Positions 34,065 through 44,800 of a stretch of DNA of 64,000 bases are shown in pieces. A program made the position numbers and the translations under genes. Location of the stretch: contig CM059586.1 of the NCBI GenBank assembly GCA_030407085.1, positions 104,297,501-104,361,500 on the forward strand, read 5' to 3'. Position 1 is the first letter of the stretch; every line of letters begins with the position of its first letter. The notes beneath the pieces were generated by a model. That model was not told the DNA's origin, did not search any database, and worked only from the letters and a program-made list of their open reading frames with translations. The stretch comes from Trichopria drosophilae. Taxonomy: Eukaryota; Arthropoda; Insecta; Hymenoptera; Diapriidae.

Positions 34065-34873
34065 TTTGAAGTAAAATGTACTGCAATAATTCTGTAAAAT
34101 AAATGTGGAATTCTGCAATTTAATTTTTTATAAGATTTTAATTATAAAAAAATTGTTTTTAATTGAAATTCAAAGTGATTTAATTTGTTTACGATACTAA
34201 CAACAGATTAAGTACGTTTATTAAATGTAATATTGTCAAAATACAAAAGATAGTTTTTTATTTTTAGCATTTACTTTCTGTTTATTGCAAGAGCCTTTTA
34301 ATTGGTCATTACTGGGCAATTTCAACTTTCCAATTTTGGGCTTTATTGACATATCTGTTGCTTACTAAAAATATTGACTTACAGGTTAAAAGTAGATCCT
34401 TTTCATGGAAACTCGGAAAATTAAAATTCTTGTGACTAATATTTTGACGCGTGGTACTTCATCTCGCTGCGCTTTTTATTCAGTAACTTTCTCAAATTGT
34501 GGGAAAACTGTGACATGCATTTTGATGGAATGGTAAGCTATTGTCAGCCATGTTTACCATTTTTATGATGTTTAGGCTGCAATCGTATGCAACGATTGGC
34601 TAGGCTTAAAGTTACTATATAGGGGACATGAAAGTTACAAAAAGGTTCCTAGAGGATCTTCTACACGTCATCTGTCAGACGCGACCATAGAGATATAAGA
34701 AATAAGAAAAAAAAAAGACTCAGCATTTGTAAAAGGGTATCGAACATAGGGACTATCTAGGGAGTTTTCAGTCTGTCGACATGTATGTACTGTAACAAAC
34801 GTCAGCGTAAAAGTACCACGCTGAGAGCAGAAAAATTACTAGGAGGTTGTACATATAGTTCACCGAAAATGTA

Positions 34874-36296
34874 TCACTGTAAAAAAAGATTGTGTAAAAT
34901 TACTACTCGCTGGAGAACTACAACAAAAGTGTAATTTGACCACGAAAATCGTTGTAAATAATTACATTACTGAAATGTAATTTTACTTCCCACTTTTTTC
35001 AGTGTATGTTTTAATGTGAGATAAATCATTTAAATGAGACATGTTAGTGATTGAATACAACAAAATTGAATTCAACACTAAACTTTAGGTGAAAAAATCA
35101 CATTTTTTGAAATATCTCGACTCTGTTTGAAGGTATCTTAACGAATCGTAGCTCCTTTTTAAGATATTTTAAAGCTCTATAAATTGTCTCTATTGGTTTT
35201 TGACCTACAATGAATATCTCTCTTGTTATAGCCATAAAAACGGGGTAAATGCCAATTTTTCAGGGTTTTCGCATTTAACTCGTTTCGATACATAGTTACC
35301 GAAATATCACACAGGAAAAAGTTGTAGGCCTTGAAAAAACAAACATTTTTTGTCCTCTAATACGATGCGATTAAATTAAAACTGAACCCTACAAGAGCCT
35401 CGTAAAGTCGACAAAATACAGTACGACAAATAAATCGATATTAATAACAAAATGTTATGAAAACGAGTGCAAATAGGGTTCAGTTTTAATTTAATCGCAT
35501 CGTATTAGAGGACAAAAAATGTTTGTGTTTTCAAGGCCTACAACTTTTTCCAGTGTGATATTTCGATAGCTATGTGTCCAAACGAGTTAGACGCGAAAAA
35601 CCTGAAAAATCGGCATTTACCCCCGTTTTTATGGCTATAACAAGAGAAATATTCATTGTAGGTCAAAAACCAACAGTGGCAACTTGTATAGCTTGAAAAT
35701 ATCTTTAAAATGAGCTTCGGTTCGCTAAGATACCTTCACACAGAGCCGAGATAGTTAAAAAAAAAGTGATTTTTCCCCCTAAATTTTAGTGTTGAATAAC
35801 TTAAAAGCTCTACCTTCCCGGAAATTTTTTCAGGGGAAAAAGTTGCTCAGAATTATCTGTACAATCTACAGTTAGCCGCTGGGTAATGGTTGGCCGATCA
35901 CCCTGCATATACCTCTGAACACGTTTCATGAGATAAAAAATATCTTCACATAACAAATAACCGAAATCTTTACGAGAAATTCAAACAAGTATATAAACAT
36001 CAATGATGGCTGCCCGGGTAACGCGCGGAATGGAAAATATTACTAGAGATATTGTATTTTTAACATTGTCAGATGTAATTACACATTCAAACAGTAATTT
36101 CAAAAAGTGTAAAATTACTGCTCTCAGAAGTGGTAATTTATATAACCTACTCTCAGAGTGACAATTTCACAATATTTGTAGTGCTATTACAGTTTTGGTG
36201 TAAAAATACTAGTGATTTTGTACTTTTACACCATTCAGACTCGGGTGTGTAATTTCACACTTGTGTTGTGATTTTACGAAACCATTTTTTACAGTG
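34874..36296. mobile_element. Element with CACTGTAAAAAA ends
   Basis: Left end CACTGTAAAAAAAGATTGTG, right end the inverse of CACTGTAAAAAATGGTTTCG, followed by GTAAAAT in both. The inverted ends are about 27 bp. It contains the foldback below, and no clear target duplication is visible. Confidence 0.5.
35071..35796. mobile_element. Foldback element with ~320-bp inverted arms
   Basis: Outer ends TTCAACACTAAACTTTAGGT and its inverse (AAATTTTAGTGTTGAA). The arms pair nearly throughout, for example GAGTCGAGATATT-type sequence and the CCTACAACTTTTTCC blocks, around a centre of about 70 bp near 35430. Confidence 0.8.
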
Positions 36297-36778
36297 ACAT
36301 ACAACTGCCTAGTAACTTTTCTACTCTCAGAGTAGATAACACCTACTCTCAGAGTGGTAATTTTACGCTGAAATTTTGTATGATATACCGACCTATATAG
36401 TCTATACTCTATGGCCATATTCATTTAACCTCAATTTTAAAAACAATCTTTTTCACGAATAAACTTCAATAAACTTTCACGTAAGTTTTATTATAAATTT
36501 GTAGTTCTTTAAGTTTTGTACGAGTATTTTCTTCAAACTATACAATAATATGTTTTCATTTATGTTTTAAACAAATTTATAATATATATTAACCTTTGGT
36601 TTTGTTTTAATTTTGTAAATTTTTTATACAAACATAAATTGTTTATATTAATTTCGAATTGTATTAATTTTATCAATTGTAATTCATAATTTCCTTGAAA
36701 ATTACTCGTTACAAGTAAATCATCACTTTTGTATATTTTATTGATAATAAATGTTATTAATCTATTTTCCAGGACAAA

Positions 36779-38662
36779 ATGATAACATCAAAATTGTTTC
36801 GACGTGGTACTCCTTTCCTACGCAATGTTCGACTTTGCATCAGAGATTATTCTCAATCAACCCAACAAGCACCTATAATATTTGACATTAAAACAAAATT
36901 ACCCAACTTAGAAGAAAAGAAACCTCAACGTGCGCCATTTGTAAAAAACACTTTTCTTGGAAATTTCGACACCGAGTTTCTCGCTTACCCAGAACCACAA
37001 GAAGACGATCGTCATAAAGAATTTTTCAGTTGGTTGCAACCCATAGAAGAGTACGTACAAACTATCGATTACAAAGAAATCGAACATACCGGTACGATTC
37101 CCGATCAAGTTTTTGATAAATTGAAAGAACTTGGAGTTTTTCGTGGTAAAATTCCCTCCGATTACGGAGGTCTCGATTTAACAAATACCGAAATTTTAAA
37201 ACTCATTGAAACCCTCAGCATAATTCCATCTCTTGGAATATTTTTTTCTAACCTCCTAACAACTCCTGTAGATTTACTATTAAAATATGGATCCGTCGAA
37301 CAAAAAAGTCATTACTTGCCAAAAATGGCAACAGGTGATATTATCGCCTCGGTTTGTATCACAGAAACCGAAAGTGGAAGTCGAGCAGACATAAAGACTT
37401 CAGCGTTCAAAACTCGCTGTAACAAATTTCTAATCGTTAACGGAACCAAAATTCTCGTCTCTAACGCTAGTTACGCTAATTTATTCTTAGTTTTCGCTTG
37501 TGTCGGCGAGTCTGAATTAAGTTTAAAAAAAGATAAATTATCTTTATTATTAATCGATCGAGATACTCCCGGAGTTAGCGTAAGTCCACCAACCGCAATG
37601 TTAGGTTTACGAGGTTTTCACTCCTGCACCGTAAGTTTAAAAGATGTCACAATTCCACTCGAAAATATCGTTGGAACCGCCGGCGCTGGCAGTCATTTCC
37701 TCCCCGAAACTTTATCGTCTGGAAAACACAACATTGGTGGCCAAGTCGTTGGAATTTTAAAACGATGGCATTCGCTTCTGACCACTTGCATGCTCGAACG
37801 TACGCACTTCGGTAAGATGATGTTCGAATGCGATTCGACGAAGGAAATCGTTTCGAAACTCGTTTGTTCCATTTACGCCATGGAAAGTATGATGTATTTA
37901 ACGACGAGTATGATGGACATATTCGACAAACAGGATACGCTAGCGGAAGAAGCAATGGTAGAAGTGTTCTGCGTCAGCGAAGGTACGGAACGGATCGACG
38001 AAGGTATGTCGCTGATCGGAACGTATTCCAGTCTGAAAGGTCTTCCGTTCGAACAAATCGTCAGAGACATGCACACCCTCCGAAACTACTCAACTTCTAT
38101 AATCGATACAAAAATATTTATCGGTCTCCTCGGCTTACAACACGCAGGAAAACACTTGGCGGAAAAAGTAAGAAAAGTTCGAAATCCCCTAATGCATCCA
38201 AAGTTCAATTTCTTACTTGGATTCACCGAAAAAGATCAGTTGAAACTCGACCTTCAGTACGAACTTCATCCAAGTCTTCAGGATTGCGCTGGATATCTCG
38301 AGAGAGCACTTTATTCCTTGAAGAAATCTGTCGAATATATTCTTATGCGAGAAGGAGCAGACGTTCAAAATCGTCATATGGAAATCCGAAGAATCGGTGA
38401 AATAGCAACTAATATTTATGCTCTGATCTCGGTGATAAGTAGATCGTCACGAGCTTATTGCATTGGATTAAGAAATGCAGAACAGGAAATAAAAGCCGCA
38501 CGAATGCACTCGTATGTTTTATATTCGAAAGTAAAAAGTTTGGCAGACGATTTAGAACTTGGCGATTTCGGCAATGGAGATTGTTTACATAAAAGTTTGG
38601 CGGATTTCAATTTCGAAAGTAAGAAATACTTTTTCGAACATCCTTTGACGAGAAACTGGTGA
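36779..38662 (+). CDS. egm: ACAD9/Enigma-like mitochondrial acyl-CoA dehydrogenase, catalytic Glu absent
   Basis: Single-exon 627-aa protein of the VLCAD/ACAD9 group. The N-terminus is Arg-rich without early acids (KLFRRGTPFLRNVRLC), as expected of a mitochondrial targeting peptide. The dehydrogenase core runs from about residue 85 to 460: IPSDYGGLDLTNTEI, ACAD signature CITETESGSRADIK (193-206), middle beta domain (LLLIDRDTPGVSV, LRGFHSCTVSLKDV). The C-terminal ACAD9-type helical region runs to FFEHPLTRNW. In active VLCAD/ACAD9 a glutamate in R-I-F-E-G-T acts as the base; here the aligned stretch is RNYSTS (435-440), with Ser438 in that place. ACAD9 relatives also serve in complex I assembly, and Drosophila Enigma is a mitochondrial protein linked to lifespan and oxidative stress. 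Orthology to egm is inferred. A splice acceptor precedes the ATG. Confidence 0.88.
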   Translation: MITSKLFRRGTPFLRNVRLCIRDYSQSTQQAPIIFDIKTKLPNLEEKKPQRAPFVKNTFLGNFDTEFLAYPEPQEDDRHKEFFSWLQPIEEYVQTIDYKEIEHTGTIPDQVFDKLKELGVFRGKIPSDYGGLDLTNTEILKLIETLSIIPSLGIFFSNLLTTPVDLLLKYGSVEQKSHYLPKMATGDIIASVCITETESGSRADIKTSAFKTRCNKFLIVNGTKILVSNASYANLFLVFACVGESELSLKKDKLSLLLIDRDTPGVSVSPPTAMLGLRGFHSCTVSLKDVTIPLENIVGTAGAGSHFLPETLSSGKHNIGGQVVGILKRWHSLLTTCMLERTHFGKMMFECDSTKEIVSKLVCSIYAMESMMYLTTSMMDIFDKQDTLAEEAMVEVFCVSEGTERIDEGMSLIGTYSSLKGLPFEQIVRDMHTLRNYSTSIIDTKIFIGLLGLQHAGKHLAEKVRKVRNPLMHPKFNFLLGFTEKDQLKLDLQYELHPSLQDCAGYLERALYSLKKSVEYILMREGADVQNRHMEIRRIGEIATNIYALISVISRSSRAYCIGLRNAEQEIKAARMHSYVLYSKVKSLADDLELGDFGNGDCLHKSLADFNFESKKYFFEHPLTRNW

Positions 38663-38750
38663 GTATGTATAAGATAATTTATGTAAAATACGAAATGTAA
38701 ATATTGAAATAGAAGTTGATAAGATGCATTGTAAATATTTTATAAAACTT

Positions 38751-38756
38751 ATTAAA
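38751..38756 (+). terminator. Possible poly(A) signal ATTAAA of the ACAD9-like gene
   Basis: Common variant hexamer about 90 nt after the stop codon. It lies 31 bp from the opposing NMD3 signal. Confidence 0.4.
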
Positions 38757-38787
38757 CGAAAGAGTTTAAAGATGACAAATATAACCT

Positions 38788-38793
38788 TTATTT
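38788..38793 (-). terminator. Likely NMD3 poly(A) signal AATAAA
   Basis: AATAAA on the minus strand begins 25 nt after the NMD3 stop at 38818, which would give a very short 3' UTR. Confidence 0.6.
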
Positions 38794-38817
38794 TCATAAT
38801 TAACTATGAAATACATT

Positions 38818-41800
38818 TCATTCGTCTGCGTCTTCTACCATTTCGACATCGTCGAGAACAAGATCTTCCAGCATTTCCTCCAAAGTGACTTGTGGAATAT
38901 TTGGATCGATTTCGCTGGAATCGACAGGAATTTGTTTGTTTTTGTCACGGAAAATGTTGACGTTTTGTCGCATCTCTTTGTCCTCTTCAAGATCTTCCAA
39001 AAATTCGTTATATTCGCTGAAAAATGAAAACGGTTAGAATCGTACAAAAATTACTAGAAAATAATAAACTTACTTATTGTCGGTGCTCATACTGATAACA
39101 TCCTCGGCTAAATGTTTCAGTTTCCATAATCTTGCTCTTCGACGAGCTGTTCTGTCGTAACCGCAAAACTTTTTCACTAGGATAATATCGGGAACTACGT
39201 CTTGATCGAGTTTTTCAAAATTATTATCGTTGATGTTACTTTCACCGACTGCGTACCTGTAAAATATTGAATAATAACTTTTGTCGACTGAATATAATAA
39301 AAACTTACCCAAGGGCGGAATCGCCAGGTTTCAAAATATGACCCAAATGAGTTCGAGCGTGGATCGGGTTATCGTTGATGCCAAGTTCCGAACTCCGAAC
39401 AAGCCAGATATCAGCTATTACATGCTGTGAAAAAAAAATGTCGTGTAAAAACTATTATATTGTAAATTATGTTTTTTTGTTACTTTATGCGAGATGGATC
39501 CTTGTCCAGGAAAAACTTTTTTCTCGTTATCTTTTATCGGTTCGATGTCCATGACGACGTATTCTGTCAGTTGTTTCGGGTTGCAAATGCTGTTGAATGG
39601 ATACCGCCAATATAAAGTTGGACTTATTTCGGCCACTGAAAAGTAAATAAAATGAGTGAAAATAGATCAAATGAAAGGAAACATTTTATACTAACTTTGT
39701 CCGGAAGAGACGTCCATAACGTGCACAGAGTTTGTTATTTTGAATACCAAACAAATTGGATTAATGCCGCCGAGTTGATGTCTTAACTTTTTCGGTATGC
39801 AAACAACACTGTCTTTTGATATCGGTAAAATTTCAATGCTGAAAATATTAGAAAAAATTAAAAAATATTTACAAATTGTCAAGAATTTTTGTTGTTACCT
39901 GTAAGTAAATTTATAGTTGTAAATGTTGCTGTGAATGTCGTGAGATATTAACTTTTTCGAGTGTTGGTAACGACAAGGTAAGGCACTGGATACAAAATCG
40001 ACCAATTTTCTTGCATTCGATTCGGAAGCAAAGTAAAAATCAAGACCCTCTAAAAAAATAAAATTGTCAAGTTTCTTTAAAGTTCCATTAACGCCTGAAA
40101 TGGCATTTTTTATACAGTAGTCCCCTCTTATTTTAAGATTTCGAGTCAAGGAATATGGCGGCACCCCCTCTTATTTTAATGCTGCTTCTCTTCATCACCA
40201 GCAGTGTGAGAGAGAGGACATGAAAAAAAAGTTAAAATAGAAGGGAGCGAATCCTTCAGATGGAGGAGGAACTTAAAATACGAAGGGTTAAAATAAGAGG
40301 GGGACTTCATTGCCAATCAACTATTTCGTGTCAAAATCAAAGTTGTAAACAATTGAAAGGTACATATCCCATTGTTTTCGAGGTCGTTCTTCAAGATTCC
40401 GAGGTCAAAATTGAGTTTCAGCCATCAGGAATTCCAATATGGCGCCGAATTTTTAAAAAAGTTCCAAAAAATTGGGAATTATTTATTCTTATCAATTTTT
40501 TTCGAGCTATTAGAATATTGGAATTCTATTGAAACCGTTCATAATGGTGTATAAAATAGTTGAATTTTAAGAAAAAATTTTACTTTTATAACCCACATCG
40601 TTGTAACGAACTCAAAATGGCGTCAACGATGAAAATTTCTTTGAAAAATTTCTGAACGTTCTAACTCAAAAACTGCGTGCTGTTATAAAAAAATGCTAAG
40701 AATGAAAAGTTCTTAGAATTAATCGAGAAATATAGTAGAATTTTTTCAGATTTTTGTGATGACATTTTGAGAAATTTTTTTTCAAAATTTTTTTCAAAAT
40801 CATAATTTATTTATGAAAAATTCTGATAAAAGGTGTATTCACTCATGAATTCTATGTGTTTTTTTGTTTTTTGCAATTTTTTCAAAAAGTTGATAGTTTT
40901 TTGGGGGAAAAATCGTAAACTTTAATATTTGAAATTTTTCGAAAAAATTGCAAAGAACAAATAACTCTTAGAATTCACCAGAGAATACACTAAATTTTTT
41001 TCAAAATTTTTTGTAAATAAATTACAATTTTAAAAAAAATGTTGAAAAAAAAATTCTCAAAATGTCATCAAAAAATTTTGAAAAAATTCCACTATATCGC
41101 TTGATGAATTTTAAGAACTTTTCATTCTAGGTATTTTTTTTTTAAATTTCCTAGTTTTTAAGTTAGAACGAACAGAAATTTTTCAAAGAAATTTTCATTG
41201 TTGACGCCATTTTGAGGTCGTTAGAATTATGTAGGGTATAAAAGTAAAATTTTTTCTTAAAATTCAACTATTTTATGCACCATTATGCACGGTTCCAATA
41301 GAATTCCAATATTCTAATAGCTCGAAAAAAAATTGATAGGAATAAAAAATTTCCAATTTTTTGGAATTTTTACAAAAATTCGGCGCCATATTGGAATTTC
41401 TGATGACTAAAACTCAATTTTGACCTCGGAATCTTGAAGAGCGACCACGAAAACACTAGGATACGTACCTCTCAATTGTTTTCAACTTTGATTTTGATAC
41501 GAAATACTTGATTGAAAATGAAGTACAAAAATTGTCATTTCAGGCGTTAATGTGTTTAAGTATGATAAAAAATTTATTTACCATGAGCGGGTTTAATAGC
41601 TAGAGTCTGTTCGTGAGCTTTATGTTTCAATATCAATTGTTCTAAATAGAAAAATGTTTTCTTATTGATCGATTTTTGTCTTATTTGTACCGATGCACGC
41701 CAGAAATCTTTTGCTTCTGTTCTGTGACAATCGTCACACATCTGATGGTGTACAATATATTCTACTATGAAAATTTGTTGTAAAACAGCTCCTTCTACAA

Positions 41801-44800
41801 CTTCTGCATGAACTGTAAGTTTTACCTGCACAAAAAATACAAATTGGATAATAGTTTTAATTGTGGTCCGGATGGCATCCCACAGTGTTTCATAAAAAAT
41901 TGTCAATTGTCATTGTCACTGGTATCGATAATTGCAAAAGTACTTGAAAATTGCATAAAAAATCGAGTTACATCCTACTTAAATGAACACAACGTGCTTA
42001 ACAACTTGCAATACGGCTTTAGGGAAAACAGATCTACTACAGATCCTTTAGCTATACTTGCGAAATCATTATATTCTTCATTAGATTCAGGCATTCCGAC
42101 AATAGGAATATTTATTGATTTAAATAAGGCATTCGATACTCTAGATCATAATATTTTATTGAATAAGCTATACGATTTAGGTTTTAGAGGAATTACGCAT
42201 AAATTGTTTAAGAGCTATCTCTCAGATAGGACACAGAGGGTGCTCATTGGAAACATAGTAAGTGATTCTCGAACCTTAAAATTTGGTGTCCCTCAGGGCA
42301 CAATTCTTGGACCCTTATTATTTATAATTTATATAAATGATATATTTGATATCAAAATAAGGGGTGACATCCTATCTTATGCAGATGACACTGCCATAAT
42401 ATTTAAAAGTAGTACATGGGAGGACCTTATCGACATTATAGAATACGATATGCCTTTTGTTTTAGACTGGTTTAATTCCAACTGTTTGACAGTAAACATC
42501 ATAAAGACCCAGTTTCTTCCTTTCGGATGCTACAGGGACAGTATCCCATCACATCTACAAAAAATAAACATCATTAGCAATAACAAGAAGCTTGAAATAA
42601 AAAGAGTAAATAGTCTAAAATATCTAGGTGTGAATATCGATAGTCACTTAAGATGGGACAGTCACATAACCCTAATTATCAAAAAACTACGTCACCTTCC
42701 GTATGTATTTTGCAAACTAAGAACTGTTTTCAACCCTAAACAGCTGAAAAGCATTTACTTCGCACTCTTTGAGTCCATTATGAGTTATGGCATAACAGCT
42801 TGGGGTGGTGCGTACAAAAATGCCATAACCCCATTACAAACTTTGCAAAATTCAGTTTTAAAAAAAAATGTTTTTCAAATCTCGACTATTTCCTACCACT
42901 GAATTATACCAACTAAGTAATGCATTAGATCTAAGAAAACTGTTCTATTTAAACGCCTTGAAATATTGGAAGAAAAATAATAATATCCAGAATTACATTC
43001 AACATACGCATCGTACAAGAGGGAATATAAATAGACTTTACCATTCACAGAAAAAGTTATAGGAAAGAGGGTTTTTAGTTATATTGGCGTCAAGTGCATT
43101 AACATACTACCCCGATCTATACGCGATAATTTTTACAAAAAATCGAACCTTGGAAACGATATTAAAAAATGGCTATTAGATAAAAAATCGGAGGACTTGA
43201 ATAAAATTCTGGTTCCAGCAGACTACAGATAAGATTACTGCATAAAATTACTAATTTTGTTTTACAATTGTATTATTGATAACGGTACCTTGTACCAGAA
43301 ATTCTGTTATTTTTCTATTTTATTTTTATTATTTATTCATTATTTAATTATAAATATTATATTTTTAATATTCTTTATTATTTATTATATTATTAGTTAT
43401 TATATTGTCGTTAAACTATTATTTGACTAGTTCTCTAGTCTTGGCAGTCGTGCGTTAGACTGCTTTCAGGTTCGCAGACAAGTACGTTTTCTAGTACTTT
43501 TGCAAAACTCTGTAAGGGGCTCCCCCTAAAGGATGTAATTTTTACCTGAATAAATATTATTGTATTATTATATTATTGATGGAACCGTTGTTACTTTTTA
43601 TTCAATAAATCTTTGAACCAAGAGATTTTTCCAAAATTGTGGAAGATCACTTATATTACTCCTATTTTCAAACAAGGTGATTAAAATTATTATTCATTAA
43701 GTTTAAATATAAACTTAATGAACTTTACGTACGTCCTCGAAATTTAAATGTCCACTTCACAACAACATTGCACAATATGTTTAAATGCCAATGGGCTTAT
43801 TTATATATATCGTTCGTGTAAATAACCGAGTTGAACGTGCACTGAAAGTACCTATGAAAAGGCTTGTCGGTATATATTTCCTATAAAAATTCGACAAAGA
43901 ACAAACACATATAACAACCAACATGACTCAAATCATGGTTGTGTTTTTATCACATACATATATGGGCATTGTTCTAGAACTTTTAAACTTTATGTTGTCG
44001 CTCATTATGATACCATCAAAAATTTTAAATATAACTTTGTAACACTACAGATCAACAAATTTTTGTTCGATTTACATGTAATAAGTGTTTATTACTAATT
44101 ACAGATATGTAGAAAACAACGAGAGTAAATAAAAGTAGTGAATTTGCCTGTTTTTGGTGCGCGACACTCACTACATTTTTTCAGTTTTAACACTGAAATT
44201 TTTTGCACCTTTTTTTTATGGTCTGTGATTTTTTGTGGAAGTAATTGGAGATGTAAACAAATGAAAAATCCTTAACTTAATGATGTGCCTCACTGAGGAA
44301 TAAAATTATATACCTTCAAACTTGCGAGATAACTTTTTTTTATAGTTGACAATTTAGCAATCAACCTTAGATAATTTTTTTCACATTGGTTTTTAAGAAA
44401 CCACACAACAGGGGTACATTACCTATATGATAAGAAGTAATTTGAGCCTTTGCCCGAATGTGTGCCACCTATACATAAAAAATGCAACTACGTCAAACTG
44501 TAAATTTCCAAGCGAAACTCACTTTGAAAAATCAAATTATTTAATGGCACATCTACAATTTAGCTTCTAAGTACTTTGGAATCATTGTGATCTTTTCTTC
44601 TATGTTATTAAAGTATTTATAACTTTTGTGTTTTTTTTTAATACAACAAAAAACACACTTTTTGACAATAATAAAATGATTATTCTTTACAAATCGTTTT
44701 AATTTTTTGGTATCCTTAATGTTAAATCATGTATTTGGATTTCAAATTTTAATGAAAACTGACTTTGGATTTGTAATCAGTGGCCTCAAAAACCCTAACA

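Larger units (their letters stand above)
34065..36778. other. Divergent intergenic region filled with foldback elements
   Basis: Separates the nucleotidyltransferase (-) from the ACAD9-like gene (+), so it must hold both promoters. Most of 34.87-36.30 kb is transposon. Several copies of the perfect palindrome ACTCTCAGAGT lie at about 36150-36360. The last bases before 36779 (TTTTCCAG|GACAAAATG) look like a splice acceptor just before the ATG, so the ACAD9-like gene probably has a non-coding first exon here. Confidence 0.5.

Noticed and set aside
37828..38400. 190-residue open frame overlapping the ACAD9-like gene
   Set aside because: Out-of-frame shadow of a well-supported gene, Arg/Ser-rich by composition.
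38641..38675. A splice-donor-like GTGAGTATGT overlapping the ACAD9-like stop codon
   Set aside because: The preceding residues (HPLTRNW) resemble the normal end of ACAD9-type proteins, so the stop is taken as real.
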